64,000 bases of DNA from JAVBOW01 sp031550125 (lineage in GTDB: Bacteria; Bacteroidota; Bacteroidia; Bacteroidales; Rikenellaceae). Below the pieces are notes generated by a model. That model did not search any database and had not been told where the DNA came from. It saw only the letters and a list, made by a program, of their open reading frames with translations. The DNA is taken from NCBI GenBank assembly GCA_031550125.1, contig JAVBOW010000010.1, positions 46,891-110,890 of the forward strand, in the 5' to 3' direction. The first letter of the stretch is position 1; each line of letters opens with the position of its first letter. Positions 1 to 9,372 of the stretch are shown here, piece after piece. The position numbers were made by a program, and so were the translations under genes.

Positions 1-1
1 C

Positions 2-943
2 ACATTCTCGGGTTGGGAGACATATAACGTATTGAAAAAGAAGAGCGCCCCGGCCGCCGTGCAGGATCGCTTCTTCGTATCGGGACTGGTCTGCATACCC
101 TCCGAAGGGGCGTGGACAAAGATAGAAGGCACGAGTTTCAGGCGTAACATAAGCCGTTGCCAGGTGGCGCGGCTGCTATTCACCAACACGGGCAACAGCG
201 TGTTGGACGTCACGGTGAACGATTCTATAACCAACAGGTTCACGCCCGAGTCGAGTCCCCTGGTGCAGCAGATCAGCCTTAACGGCGACATCAGATCCAT
301 CAAAGTGAAGATAACTTCTGCGGAGGGATTCACCGGATACGGGATCGTACTGGAGAACGCACACGGTGTAAGCGTAGATAACTTCTCCATCCGCAGCAAC
401 AGCGGCATGGCCCTATTCGGCACCAACAGCTCCATCAATTCACAGATAGGCAGGCTTTTGGGCTACGACCTGATAATACTGCAGTACGGCCTTAACGCCA
501 TGTCGCCCGACGTACTGAACTACAACAACTACAGCGCCCAGCTGACCAAAATAATATCCTACATCCGCGACTGTTTCCCCTCGAGCGCCATAATGGTAAT
601 GAGCGTAGGCGACCGCAGCACCCAAAAAGCGGGCGAATACGTAACTATGCCGGCCGTACGCACCATGATAGCCGCGCAACGCTCCGCGGCGGAAAAGGGC
701 GGGGCGGCGTTTTGGAATACCTTCCTGGCCATGGGAGGCGAGCGCTCGATGGTGCGTTACGTAGACAACAAATGGGCCGCCAAAGACTACACCCACATAG
801 CCTATAACGGCGGCAAACAGATAGCCACCCAAATGGTGCGCTCGCTGCTGTACGGCTATCAGGGCTACTGCAGCGGCATGGGATACAACATGGCGCGCAA
901 CAACCCCGTCCCCGGGAAAACGCCATATAACGGACTGCAATGA
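2..943 (+). CDS. SGNH-like envelope esterase/acyltransferase partner of MBOAT, 5' partial
   Basis: The reading frame is open to the left edge of the window, so the N-terminus is missing; the TTG at 32 is inside the frame and is unlikely to be the start. The first visible ~130 residues are beta-rich with no motif I recognise. The C-terminal half looks like an SGNH/GDSL fold: a block resembling LQYGLNAM (block III, where the usual Asn is expected) and DYTHIAYNGG near the end (the DxxH catalytic block). The block I serine must lie upstream. The stop overlaps the start of the MBOAT gene (ATGA at 940-943). SGNH proteins coupled to MBOAT acyltransferases usually complete transfer of acyl groups to extracytoplasmic glycans; that role is inferred here. 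Confidence 0.6.
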   Translation, partial: TFSGWETYNVLKKKSAPAAVQDRFFVSGLVCIPSEGAWTKIEGTSFRRNISRCQVARLLFTNTGNSVLDVTVNDSITNRFTPESSPLVQQISLNGDIRSIKVKITSAEGFTGYGIVLENAHGVSVDNFSIRSNSGMALFGTNSSINSQIGRLLGYDLIILQYGLNAMSPDVLNYNNYSAQLTKIISYIRDCFPSSAIMVMSVGDRSTQKAGEYVTMPAVRTMIAAQRSAAEKGGAAFWNTFLAMGGERSMVRYVDNKWAAKDYTHIAYNGGKQIATQMVRSLLYGYQGYCSGMGYNMARNNPVPGKTPYNGLQ

Positions 944-2442
944 CGGAGCGCTTCGTGGACATAGAACAATCCGTGTGGTCGCTTCTGAGTTACGACCCCA
1001 AGGCGCCGCTCATATTCAACAGCGGCGTATTCCTGTTCCTGTTCGCGTCATTCACTTTTTTCTACGCCGCCATGCGCAGGGAGGTCCTGTTGCGCATATT
1101 CTACGTCATATGCTTTTCGCTTTACTTCTACTATAAAAGCAGCGGCGTATATTTTCTCCTGCTGATATTCACTTCGCTGTCCGATTTCAATATAGGCCGA
1201 ATCATGGCCAGGCAGACGAGCGCCTCGGCGCGCAAATGGCTGGTTACGGCAAGCCTTGCCATAAACCTGGGGATGCTGGGATATTTCAAATACACCAACC
1301 TCTTCATCTCCATCGCCAACGACCTTAGCGGCGGCAACATCTTCGATTTCAAAAACATATTCCTGCCGGTAGGCATCTCTTTCTTCGTATTCCAGTCGCT
1401 CAGCTACACCATCGACATCTACCGCAGACAGATCAAACCGCTGGATAACTGGCTCGACTATATCTTCTTCCTGTCGTTCTTCCCGCAGCTGGTGGCCGGC
1501 CCCATAGTCAGGGCCAGGGATTTCATCCCGCAGATACGACAAAGCCCTGTAATAGTCACCAGGAGGATGTTTGGAATGGGCATATTCCTGATCGTCACGG
1601 GACTATTCAAGAAAGCCGTAATATCGGATTATATAAGCCTCAACTTCGTCGACCGCGTATTCGACCAGCCTACCCTTTACAGCGGGGTGGAAAACCTGTT
1701 GGGCGTTTACGGCTACGCCCTGCAGATATTCTGCGACTTCTCGGGCTACTCCGACATGGCCATAGGCCTGGCCCTGCTGTTGGGATTCCATTTCAACCGC
1801 AACTTCTACTCGCCCTATAAATCGGCCACGATAACCGAATTCTGGCGGCGCTGGCATATATCGCTCTCGTCGTGGTTGAAGGATTACCTTTATATTTCGC
1901 TGGGCGGCAACCGCAAAGGCAAACTCCGCACCTACGTCAACCTGTTCATAACCATGCTGCTGGGAGGGCTTTGGCACGGGGCGGCATTGCGTTTCGTATT
2001 CTGGGGGGCGCTGCACGGGGCGTCGCTTGCCATACATAAGATGCTTATGAGATTCTTCCCGCGCATGCAGGCCATAGGTGAAAATATGCGTTGGCCGGCG
2101 AGGCTGTTCGGGGTTTTCGTCACGTTCCACATAGTGTGCCTTGGGTGGATATTTTTCCGGGCCGACGATATGCAGACGGGAATAGAGATATTACGCCGGA
2201 TTTTTTATAACTTCAGCCCGGAATTGTTACCCGGAGTGATTACGGGCTATTGGAGCGTCATGGCCATGATAGCGGTGGGGTATGCGTTGCATATGCTGCC
2301 CACGCGTTGGGCGCGCCGCACCGAGCTGGTTTTCATCGGCATGCCTTTCGCGGCCAAAGTGGCCGTAATGGTGGCGCTGATATGGTTTATCATGCAGATC
2401 AAGTCGTCCGACATACAACCGTTCATATATTTCCAATTCTGA
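940..2442 (+). CDS. MBOAT family membrane O-acyltransferase (AlgI/DltB-like)
   Basis: A 500-residue polytopic membrane protein of normal length for the AlgI/DltB branch of the MBOAT family. These enzymes move acyl groups across the inner membrane onto a glycan or lipid-linked acceptor. The conserved family segments are visible: PVGISFFVFQSLSYTID, FFPQLVAGPI, FWRRWHISLSSWLKDY with His306, and LLGGLWHGA with the expected catalytic His346. The start at 940 overlaps the upstream SGNH-like gene by four bases, and the stop overlaps the PAP2 gene by one base (TGATG at 2440-2444), so translation is probably coupled. The acceptor substrate cannot be told from sequence. Confidence 0.93.
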   Translation: MTERFVDIEQSVWSLLSYDPKAPLIFNSGVFLFLFASFTFFYAAMRREVLLRIFYVICFSLYFYYKSSGVYFLLLIFTSLSDFNIGRIMARQTSASARKWLVTASLAINLGMLGYFKYTNLFISIANDLSGGNIFDFKNIFLPVGISFFVFQSLSYTIDIYRRQIKPLDNWLDYIFFLSFFPQLVAGPIVRARDFIPQIRQSPVIVTRRMFGMGIFLIVTGLFKKAVISDYISLNFVDRVFDQPTLYSGVENLLGVYGYALQIFCDFSGYSDMAIGLALLLGFHFNRNFYSPYKSATITEFWRRWHISLSSWLKDYLYISLGGNRKGKLRTYVNLFITMLLGGLWHGAALRFVFWGALHGASLAIHKMLMRFFPRMQAIGENMRWPARLFGVFVTFHIVCLGWIFFRADDMQTGIEILRRIFYNFSPELLPGVITGYWSVMAMIAVGYALHMLPTRWARRTELVFIGMPFAAKVAVMVALIWFIMQIKSSDIQPFIYFQF

Positions 2443-3002
2443 TGGAAACCCTCCACCGCATCGACGAACAGCTGTTCCTGGCCCTTAATTTCGACGGGGG
2501 GCCTTTCTGGGACGGCTTTTTCGCCTTCGTCTCAGGAAAGGTGGAGTGGACGCCGCTCTACCTGCTTATCCTGTGGCTGCTTTACCGCCGACAGGGATGG
2601 AAGGGGATGTTGCTGATCCTGGGATTCGCCGTGCTGGCGGTGGCCGCGGCCGACCAGGCGGCCAATTTCTTCAAACACAATATGCCGCGTCTCAGGCCGG
2701 GCCATACGCCGTCGCTCGAAGGCATGGTGCATCTTGTGGATGGACGCCGAGGCGGCAATTACGGGACGGTGTCGGCGCATGCGGCCACTGTCTTTTCCGT
2801 CATCACCGCCACCATTCCGCTCGTGCGTTCGCATATCTACACGGCGCTTATAATTACATGGGGATTGCTGGTGTGCTACAGCCGTATATATCTTGGAATG
2901 CACTTCCCGCTCGACATACTTTTCGGCATAATGCTGGGAGTCTCCGCCGGAGCGCTGTGCCTTTGGGGTTATCGCAAAACGTCAAACGCACTTAAATTAT
3001 GA
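2442..3002 (+). CDS. PAP2 superfamily membrane phosphatase
   Basis: A 186-residue multi-spanning membrane protein with the three PAP2 phosphatase signatures: K78-x6-R85-P86, a variant second motif VSAH (His113, where PSGH is usual), and S147-R148-x5-H154-x3-D158. Family members dephosphorylate lipid phosphates or polyprenyl diphosphates on the outer side of the membrane. The ATG at 2442 is chosen because it sits on the stop of the MBOAT gene. A longer in-frame extension to 2250 would lie entirely over the MBOAT gene and has no family similarity. Undecaprenyl-diphosphate or phosphatidylglycerol phosphate could be the substrate; this is undecided. Confidence 0.85.
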   Translation: METLHRIDEQLFLALNFDGGPFWDGFFAFVSGKVEWTPLYLLILWLLYRRQGWKGMLLILGFAVLAVAAADQAANFFKHNMPRLRPGHTPSLEGMVHLVDGRRGGNYGTVSAHAATVFSVITATIPLVRSHIYTALIITWGLLVCYSRIYLGMHFPLDILFGIMLGVSAGALCLWGYRKTSNALKL

Positions 3003-3664
3003 CCGCCTACGAAAAAGCCATAAAATTGGGCCGCAGGCTGCTCTCGTTGCGCAGGATGATACCGCTGGCGGTGATAGGCGTATCTGTGGCTGCGGTTTTG
3101 CTATACAGGCCTTTCCTGTTGATCCACAATAGTTTTGTGCTTACGGCGATTTGCTCGGCGCTCGCGGCGGCGGCTTTGGCGCTCAGGGCGGCGGCCGGCG
3201 ACGGCTGGGACGGAAAGGCGACGGGCGTCTATTCCGTAATGCGTTTCCCGGGGATTTCGGCGGGGCTGATGATGATCTTCTCCGTCACGTTATACACGGG
3301 GGCGTTATGGTTCGCCCTGGTTGCAGCCATGACGGCCTTTCCGCTGGCGCATTGCATGGTCTTTGCGCGCGAACACTCGCTGGAGGCGCGCCACGGCGAA
3401 GCGTTCAGGCATTGGTGCCGCACCACCGGAGCGCTGACGCCGCATTTGATAAACTGGAAGCCGGGCGAAGGCAAACCAGGTGTGATTATGATGATAATAA
3501 AGCAGATGCCGGCGGCCACTATGATGGCGGCCGGTTTTTGCGCCATAAATTTCTTCAATAATCTGGCTGTGGATTTTTCGCCGTCGGTGGACGCGGGTTG
3601 GTTGGCCGTCCTTGCCGCCACGGCCGTGCTTACCGTTTGTTCCCGCCTGTTGAAATGGATATGA
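2999..3664 (+). CDS. Membrane protein resembling the ICMT/PEMT methyltransferase family
   Basis: A 221-residue protein with about five hydrophobic spans. Residues ~75-145 follow the pattern of isoprenylcysteine/phospholipid methyltransferases: GVYSVMRFPGISAG (family: GxYxxxRHPxYxG, here with Phe in place of the His), then a hydrophobic span, then EHSLEARHGEAFRHW, matching the E-x2-L-x3-F/HG-x2-F/Y cofactor-binding tail. The missing His may mean altered or lost activity. It is linked by ATGA overlaps to the PAP2 gene (2999-3002) and the aminotransferase gene (3661-3664). Assignment rests on motif shape only. Confidence 0.5.
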   Translation: MTAYEKAIKLGRRLLSLRRMIPLAVIGVSVAAVLLYRPFLLIHNSFVLTAICSALAAAALALRAAAGDGWDGKATGVYSVMRFPGISAGLMMIFSVTLYTGALWFALVAAMTAFPLAHCMVFAREHSLEARHGEAFRHWCRTTGALTPHLINWKPGEGKPGVIMMIIKQMPAATMMAAGFCAINFFNNLAVDFSPSVDAGWLAVLAATAVLTVCSRLLKWI

Positions 3665-4854
3665 AACCGCTCAGACAACTGTTTTTAGAGAACCTGGCCC
3701 AGACCTCCCCCTCACCTATGATGATAGGTGCGGAGAGGGCCGAAGGGGTGTTCTTCCACTCGCCCGAGGGCAAGCGCTTCTTCGACCTGGTCTCCGGAGT
3801 GTCGGTGAGCAATGTGGGACACGCCAATCCTCAGGTGGTAAAGGCCGTGCAGGAGCAGGCCGCCCGCTATATGCACCTTATGGTCTACGGCGAGCTGGTG
3901 CTGTCGCCGCAGGTGCGGTACGCCGGCAGGCTCACCGAATTCCTTCCCGAAACACTCAACAGCGTCTACTTCGTCAACTCGGGGGCCGAAGCCGTAGAGG
4001 GAGCGCTCAAGCTGGCCAAAAAATATACCGGGCGCAGCGGGATAATCTCTTTCCGCAACGCCTATCACGGCTCCACGCACGGAGCGCTGAGCGTCATGGG
4101 CGGCGAGGAATACAAAGAGGGTTACGGGCCGCTGCTCCCGGACGTCGAACAATTGGATTTCAACGATTTCAGCCAGATAAACCGCATAACCGGCAACACG
4201 GCGTGCGTGATAGTGGAACCCGTGCAGGGCGAGGCCGGGGTGAGACTGCCGGCCGACGGTTTCCTGCAGGCCCTGCGACGCCGCTGCACCCAAATGGGAA
4301 CTATGTTGATATTCGACGAGATACAGACGGGCATGGGGCGCACGGGCCGGATGTTCGCCCTGTCGGCCTACGGCGTGACGCCGGATATACTCTGCCTTGC
4401 CAAAGCCGTAGGCGGGGGAATGCCCCTGGGGGCTTTCATATCGTCGCGGCAGATAATGTCGGTACTTTCGCACAACCCGGCGCTGGGACACATAACCACC
4501 TTCGGCGGCCATCCGGTGTGCTGCGCGGCAGGGCTGGCGGCACTCGAATATATGGACTGCGAGCGCCTGCTCGACGGCGTGGAGGCCAAGGGAGCGCTCT
4601 ACGAAGAGCTTCTGGGCGGACACCGGGCCATCGTAGAGATACGTCGCAGCGGCCTGCTGATGGCCGTGGAGCTGGGTTCTGCGGAGAAACTGCACCGGAC
4701 GATAGAGGGCCTTATCGAGAACGGCGTGATGAGCGACTGGTTCCTGTTCTGCGAAACGGCATTCCGCATATCGCCGCCGCTGACCATAACGCAGGACGAG
4801 ATAAGGCATAGCGCCTCGATAATATTGTCCGTGCTGGACACCCTTCCGTTATGA
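3661..4854 (+). CDS. Class III PLP-dependent aminotransferase
   Basis: A 397-residue aminotransferase of the acetylornithine/4-aminobutyrate type. The PLP-binding region is clear: VNSGAEAVEGALKLA, FRNAYHGSTHGALS, IFDEIQTGMGRTG, and the Schiff-base Lys248 in LCLAKAVGGGMPLGAF. The start at 3661 is preferred because it forms an ATGA overlap with the upstream stop; an ATG two codons earlier (3655) is possible. The neighbours are membrane lipid/acyl genes and an EamA exporter rather than amino acid biosynthesis genes, so the natural amine donor or acceptor may be unusual. The substrate is not predictable from sequence alone. Confidence 0.88.
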   Translation: MKPLRQLFLENLAQTSPSPMMIGAERAEGVFFHSPEGKRFFDLVSGVSVSNVGHANPQVVKAVQEQAARYMHLMVYGELVLSPQVRYAGRLTEFLPETLNSVYFVNSGAEAVEGALKLAKKYTGRSGIISFRNAYHGSTHGALSVMGGEEYKEGYGPLLPDVEQLDFNDFSQINRITGNTACVIVEPVQGEAGVRLPADGFLQALRRRCTQMGTMLIFDEIQTGMGRTGRMFALSAYGVTPDILCLAKAVGGGMPLGAFISSRQIMSVLSHNPALGHITTFGGHPVCCAAGLAALEYMDCERLLDGVEAKGALYEELLGGHRAIVEIRRSGLLMAVELGSAEKLHRTIEGLIENGVMSDWFLFCETAFRISPPLTITQDEIRHSASIILSVLDTLPL

Positions 4855-5792
4855 AGATAGACAAAGGTATACTTTGCGCCGTTACGGCATCGCTGCTGTG
4901 GGCCATGGTAAATCCTTTGGTGAAGCACGGGCTTGCGTTCGGGGTTCCGGTACTCGGTTTCGCGGGGGTACGGTTTATGGCCGCCGGGATCATCCTGCTC
5001 TCTTTCAGTTGGCGGCGCGACGCGCTTAAGGTCATGGCCCGTAACTGGCAACTATTTCTCAACCTGGTGGCGGTTAACATCTTCCTCGGTTATTCGGTGT
5101 TTTACATAGGACTCGACATGGCTCCTGCGGGCATTGCGTCGATAGTCATGGGGGTATCGCCGCTGATAAACGTTATGCTGGCCCATTTCATAGCCCGCGA
5201 CGACAGGCTTACGCCCGTCAAGGTGGCCAGCCTGGCAGTATCGCTGGCGGGGGTGATCCTGGTCATACGTACGGGCGGCGAGGACGGACACATGCTTTCG
5301 CTGCCGGCCATAGCCGGCATAGCGCTGCTTTTCGCCAATATAGCCATGCAGGGTTATTCGGCCATACGCGTAGCCGAGGCGGCCGGGAAACCCGATCCGG
5401 TATTCCTCAACGGAGTGCAGATGTTGCTTGGCGGCGGACTGATATACGCGGCCGGCATATGCTCCGAAGGATTTTACCATTTCACCGGATTGCCGGGCGT
5501 GTTCTATCTCGACCTGGCGGCGCTGGTGGGGATATCGGTCTTCGCTTTCAGCTTGTGGTTCTATGCTTTGCAACACGAAAAGCGCAAAGTGTCGGACCTT
5601 AATATGTGCCGCCTGATAAACCCGGTGGTCGGCGCGGCCCTGAGCTGGCTGATGCTCCCGGATGAGCGTCCAACAGTGTGGAGCGTGTCGGGTATGGCCG
5701 TCATTGTGCTTTCGCTGATCATATACTTTCGCCCCCGGCGCTCGGCAGTTTCTTCGGCCGAGACGTTAACAAATGGTTATAAACGCATTTAA
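4851..5792 (+). CDS. EamA/DMT-family permease
   Basis: A 313-residue membrane protein with the ten-helix, two-EamA-repeat layout of the drug/metabolite transporter superfamily. The first repeat starts at GILCAVTASLLWAMVNPLVK; the second includes the late LINPVVGAALSWLMLPDE segment typical of these transporters. It exports or exchanges small metabolites at the inner membrane. It is the last gene of the overlapping run (ATGA at 4851-4854) that starts left of the window. Its link to the aminotransferase suggests transport of the product or substrate of that enzyme, which is inference. No clear hairpin terminator follows. Confidence 0.88.
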   Translation: MKIDKGILCAVTASLLWAMVNPLVKHGLAFGVPVLGFAGVRFMAAGIILLSFSWRRDALKVMARNWQLFLNLVAVNIFLGYSVFYIGLDMAPAGIASIVMGVSPLINVMLAHFIARDDRLTPVKVASLAVSLAGVILVIRTGGEDGHMLSLPAIAGIALLFANIAMQGYSAIRVAEAAGKPDPVFLNGVQMLLGGGLIYAAGICSEGFYHFTGLPGVFYLDLAALVGISVFAFSLWFYALQHEKRKVSDLNMCRLINPVVGAALSWLMLPDERPTVWSVSGMAVIVLSLIIYFRPRRSAVSSAETLTNGYKRI

Positions 5793-5816
5793 AGTGGGTT
5801 TTTCAATAAAAAAAGC

Positions 5817-5824
5817 TACCTTTG
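5817..5824 (+). promoter_or_regulatory. Bacteroidota -7 promoter element of the TonB-dependent receptor gene
   Basis: TACCTTTG matches the Bacteroidota -7 consensus TAnnTTTG exactly. It lies 58 nt before the ATG at 5883, in a short AT-rich gap after the EamA gene. A T-rich stretch about 20 nt upstream could serve as the -33 region but is not a clean TTTG. Confidence 0.65.
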
Positions 5825-5882
5825 TTATGATCTATCCTTTCCACGCCCAAACAATAAATCACACATAAAATATCTAATCCGT

Positions 5883-8800
5883 ATGAAAAAATTTCTTCTA
5901 TCGTTATTTGCGTCGATGTTATTGTGCGCTGCGGGCCTCTTCGCACAGATAACCACATCGAGTATGAGCGGCCAGGTGGTGGACGCTGCCGGCGTCCCCC
6001 TCGCCGGCGTGGCCGTAGTGGCCGTCCACACCCCCTCCGGAACCCAATACGGCGCCGTTTCCGACGTCAAGGGCCAATTCCGCCTGCAAAACCTGCGTCC
6101 GGGCGGCCCTTATACGGTCAAAGTGCAGATGCTCGGTTACAAGAGCGTTGAACACCGTAATATTACCATCGCCCTGGGCGACAACTACGTACTGCGCGCC
6201 GAGATGAAAGAACAATCCATAGATCTCGACGCTGTAGTGGTGGCCGCAACCGGAAATTCGATAATGAATTCCGACCGCAACGGTTCGATGACCAACGTCA
6301 ACACGCGCGAACTCTCCACGCTGCCCACCACGAGCCGCGGCGTGAGCGACTTTACGCGTCTTACGCCCGCCGCCGGAACCAATAACTCCTTCGCGGGCCG
6401 CGACGGCAAATACAACAACCTGACGATAGACGGAGCTTCGTTCAACCAGCGTTTCGGCCTGGACACCGAACTTCCGGGCAAGGGACACGCCCAGCCCATA
6501 TCGCTCGACGCCATCCAGGAGATAACGGTAAACCTCTCGCCCTACGACATACGCGAGTCGAGCTTCACCGGCGCGAGCATAAACGCCGTTACGCGCAGCG
6601 GCGGCAACCAGTTCACCGGCTCTGCCTACACCTACTTCCAGACCAAGGACATGACGGGCGATAAAGTTGGCGACAAAACAGTGGTTAACGCAAAAAGCTC
6701 CACCAAAAACAATTACGGCTTCACCCTCGGCGGCCCGATCATCAAAGATAAACTCTTCTTCTTCGCCAACGCCGAGATGGAGAAAGCCACCTCGCCCGGC
6801 GTACTCTGGAACCCCACGTCGAAAAATTCGCACGTAGATGCCGGAGACCGCGGCGACAGGGCCACATACAGGGCGCGTACCACGACTTTCGACCTGGAAG
6901 ACATGAAAACTTTCCTCGGCACGGAATTCGGCTACGACCCGGGAGTTTATCAAAATTATCCAGATTTCGGCGACGAGAACCACAAGATAGTGGCCCGTCT
7001 CGACTGGAACATCAACAAGAAGCACAAGGCCATGCTGCGCTATAACGAAGTGGTGGGTACGTACGACGCCCTGATCAGCACCAGCGGCGCACCCGGCACG
7101 GTTAACCGCTACAGCGCCGACGCCATCGCTTTCAGCAACTCCAACTACCAGATGCAAACCACGGTGCGCTCCATAACAGGCGAGCTGAACAGCGCTTTTT
7201 CGGAGAAACTTTCGAATAAATTCCTGGTCACGTACACCTACATAAACGACGTAAGGAAAAGCCCCAGCGCCCTCTTCCCCACCGTCGACGTCTACGAGAA
7301 CAACGTCCCGACCGCGGGCCAGATCGATCCGAATACCGGCCAACCGATAAAACCATCGTACGTCCCCTACATGACGTTCGGCTACGAGCCTTTTACGTTT
7401 AACAACGAGGTGGTTAACAACACTTTCACCATTCTCGACAACGTAACGTACACGCTGGGCGACCACCAGCTGCTGGCCGGCGCGTCGTTCGAGTTCCAGA
7501 GTTTCGGCAACGCCTACCAGCGTTTCGCCCAGGGCAATTACACCTACAACTCGATGGACGAGTTCAAAAACTACCGCAACACGGCTCCCGCATACTTCGC
7601 CATGCAATATCCCTACACCACCGGCGAGCAACCCATGAGCGAACTCGACTTCGGCCTCGCCAGCCTGTACATGCAGGACGAATGGCAGGTTAACGCCAGG
7701 CTGAAACTTACGGGAGGCGTGCGTTTCGAATTACCCCTGTGCCTTAACGACCTCCCTTCCGGCACCAAAATGCAGGACGGCAGGCTGTTCAAGGATGTGA
7801 CGTTCGAAAACGGCGCTGCGACCTACGACATGAGCCAATGGCCGTCCAACCGCCTCTCTGTATCGCCGCGTATAGGTTTCAACTGGGATATAGCCGGCGA
7901 CCGCACCGTGCAACTGCGCGGAGGCACGGGCCTGTTCCTGGGTTACACCCCATTCGTGTGGTATGTCAACCAACCCCAGGCTTCGGGTTTCATCCTCGCT
8001 CCGCAGGTGACGTTAAATACTAACGATATAGCAACATACGAGACAAACTCGGGCAAGGAATTCCGCTTTATGCGCAATCCCGCCGACCTGGTGGCCGCCC
8101 ACCCCGGCCTCTTCCCGACGGCACGCGGCACCCTGCCCAAGAATCCAGAGCTGGCCAAGGTGGCCGACGATTTCCGCCTGCCCAAGATATGGCGCTCGTC
8201 GCTGGCCGTGGACGTGCAACTTCCCTGGACGACGATCTTCACGGCCGAGGTCATGTACACCCGCGACGTTAACGCGGTGGTGCAACGCAACGCCAACCTC
8301 AAACCCGAGGCCGGGACTTTCGACGGTCCCGACAAACGCGGAGTGTGGTGGACGGACGCGACGACGTGGATAACCACAAAAACCAAATCGCCATCCAACA
8401 GGATAAACAACGACGTGTCGGGAATGTACATACTCGACAATCAGGAGAGCGGCAAGCCCTACCAGTTCATCTTCACGGCCCAGCTCACCAAGAAATTCTC
8501 CAACGGGCTGGCCGGTATGGTGGCATACACCTACAACAAATCCAAAGACCTTACCAACAATCCCGGTTCGGCCGCCGCGTCGGCATGGAGGTACAACACC
8601 TCGTCGGGCAACCTCAACGATCCGGGGCTGGGTTACTCGCTCTTCTCCGTACCTCACCGCGTTAACGGTTACGTATCTTACAGCATAAGCTACGCCAACC
8701 ACCTCACGTCTACGTTCGCGGTCTACTACAACGGGTCCAACGGCCTGCGCCTGAGCTATAAATACGGCAACGACATAAACGGCGACGGCCAGTCGACAGA

Positions 8801-9305
8801 CCTGATATACGTCCCCAAAAGCATGGATGAGATGCACTTCGACGACAACGGCGGCTACAGTGCGCAGCAGCAAAAACAGGACTACTGGGATTTCATCAAC
8901 AACGACAGTTACCTTAAAACCCGCAAAGGCAAATACGCGGAGCGCGGAGGCGGCCTCTCGCCGTGGGTGAACCGTTTCGATTTCAAATTCACCCAGGATA
9001 TATTTGCGAATTTCGGTTCCAGCCGCCGTTACACCCTGCAGTTCACGGCCGACGTACTCAACGTGGGCAACCTGCTGAATAAGGAGTGGGGCGCTGTCTA
9101 CGGCGCGAGTGTGCAAAGCTACAACGACTTCACCCTGCTCAACTATACCGGCGTGAAAGAGGTGGACGGCGTGGGCGCGCACGTACCGCACTTCATGATG
9201 AATTTCAGTTCGTCCGAAGATTTCAAAAAAGGCACTAAATTCAACAAGACCATATCCACAGCCAGCACATGGTCGTGCCTGATAGGTTTCAGGTTGAAAT
9301 TCTGA
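5883..9305 (+). CDS. TonB-dependent receptor, Oar-like, with carboxypeptidase-regulatory-like N-terminal domain
   Basis: A 1140-residue outer-membrane protein. It has a signal peptide (cleavage near residue 21, after GLFA), a carboxypeptidase-regulatory-like beta domain (SGQVVDAAGVPLAGV, GQFRLQNLRPGGPYTV, residues ~28-110), a plug region (~120-240; LTIDGASFNQRFG, SLDAIQEITVNLSPYDIR) and a long beta-barrel ending in IGFRLKF with a terminal Phe. This is the Oar/OmpA-related receptor class, without an adjacent SusD gene, so it is not an ordinary SusCD glycan importer. It stands alone with its own promoter and a strong terminator. The ligand is unknown; a peptide or protein is as plausible as a glycan. 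Confidence 0.93.
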   Translation: MKKFLLSLFASMLLCAAGLFAQITTSSMSGQVVDAAGVPLAGVAVVAVHTPSGTQYGAVSDVKGQFRLQNLRPGGPYTVKVQMLGYKSVEHRNITIALGDNYVLRAEMKEQSIDLDAVVVAATGNSIMNSDRNGSMTNVNTRELSTLPTTSRGVSDFTRLTPAAGTNNSFAGRDGKYNNLTIDGASFNQRFGLDTELPGKGHAQPISLDAIQEITVNLSPYDIRESSFTGASINAVTRSGGNQFTGSAYTYFQTKDMTGDKVGDKTVVNAKSSTKNNYGFTLGGPIIKDKLFFFANAEMEKATSPGVLWNPTSKNSHVDAGDRGDRATYRARTTTFDLEDMKTFLGTEFGYDPGVYQNYPDFGDENHKIVARLDWNINKKHKAMLRYNEVVGTYDALISTSGAPGTVNRYSADAIAFSNSNYQMQTTVRSITGELNSAFSEKLSNKFLVTYTYINDVRKSPSALFPTVDVYENNVPTAGQIDPNTGQPIKPSYVPYMTFGYEPFTFNNEVVNNTFTILDNVTYTLGDHQLLAGASFEFQSFGNAYQRFAQGNYTYNSMDEFKNYRNTAPAYFAMQYPYTTGEQPMSELDFGLASLYMQDEWQVNARLKLTGGVRFELPLCLNDLPSGTKMQDGRLFKDVTFENGAATYDMSQWPSNRLSVSPRIGFNWDIAGDRTVQLRGGTGLFLGYTPFVWYVNQPQASGFILAPQVTLNTNDIATYETNSGKEFRFMRNPADLVAAHPGLFPTARGTLPKNPELAKVADDFRLPKIWRSSLAVDVQLPWTTIFTAEVMYTRDVNAVVQRNANLKPEAGTFDGPDKRGVWWTDATTWITTKTKSPSNRINNDVSGMYILDNQESGKPYQFIFTAQLTKKFSNGLAGMVAYTYNKSKDLTNNPGSAAASAWRYNTSSGNLNDPGLGYSLFSVPHRVNGYVSYSISYANHLTSTFAVYYNGSNGLRLSYKYGNDINGDGQSTDLIYVPKSMDEMHFDDNGGYSAQQQKQDYWDFINNDSYLKTRKGKYAERGGGLSPWVNRFDFKFTQDIFANFGSSRRYTLQFTADVLNVGNLLNKEWGAVYGASVQSYNDFTLLNYTGVKEVDGVGAHVPHFMMNFSSSEDFKKGTKFNKTISTASTWSCLIGFRLKF

Positions 9306-9311
9306 CGCGAC

Positions 9312-9369
9312 AAACCGTAAACGAAACGGGAGCCGGGGATCACCCAGGCTCCCGTTTCGTTTACGGTTT
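9312..9369. terminator. Long perfect inverted repeat, bidirectional terminator
   Basis: Two 23-nt arms (9312-9334 and 9347-9369) are perfectly complementary around a 12-nt loop. The hairpin lies between the convergent receptor and radical SAM genes and stops just before the radical SAM stop codon. The arms begin AAACCGT and end ACGGTTT, giving A/T ends suitable for termination in both directions. Confidence 0.85.
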
Positions 9370-9372
9370 TGC

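Noticed and set aside
5919..7631. 570-codon minus-strand open frame opposite the TonB-dependent receptor
   Set aside because: The plus-strand receptor has full domain structure; the antisense protein has biased, low-complexity composition and no recognisable motif. Long antisense frames are common in GC-rich genes.
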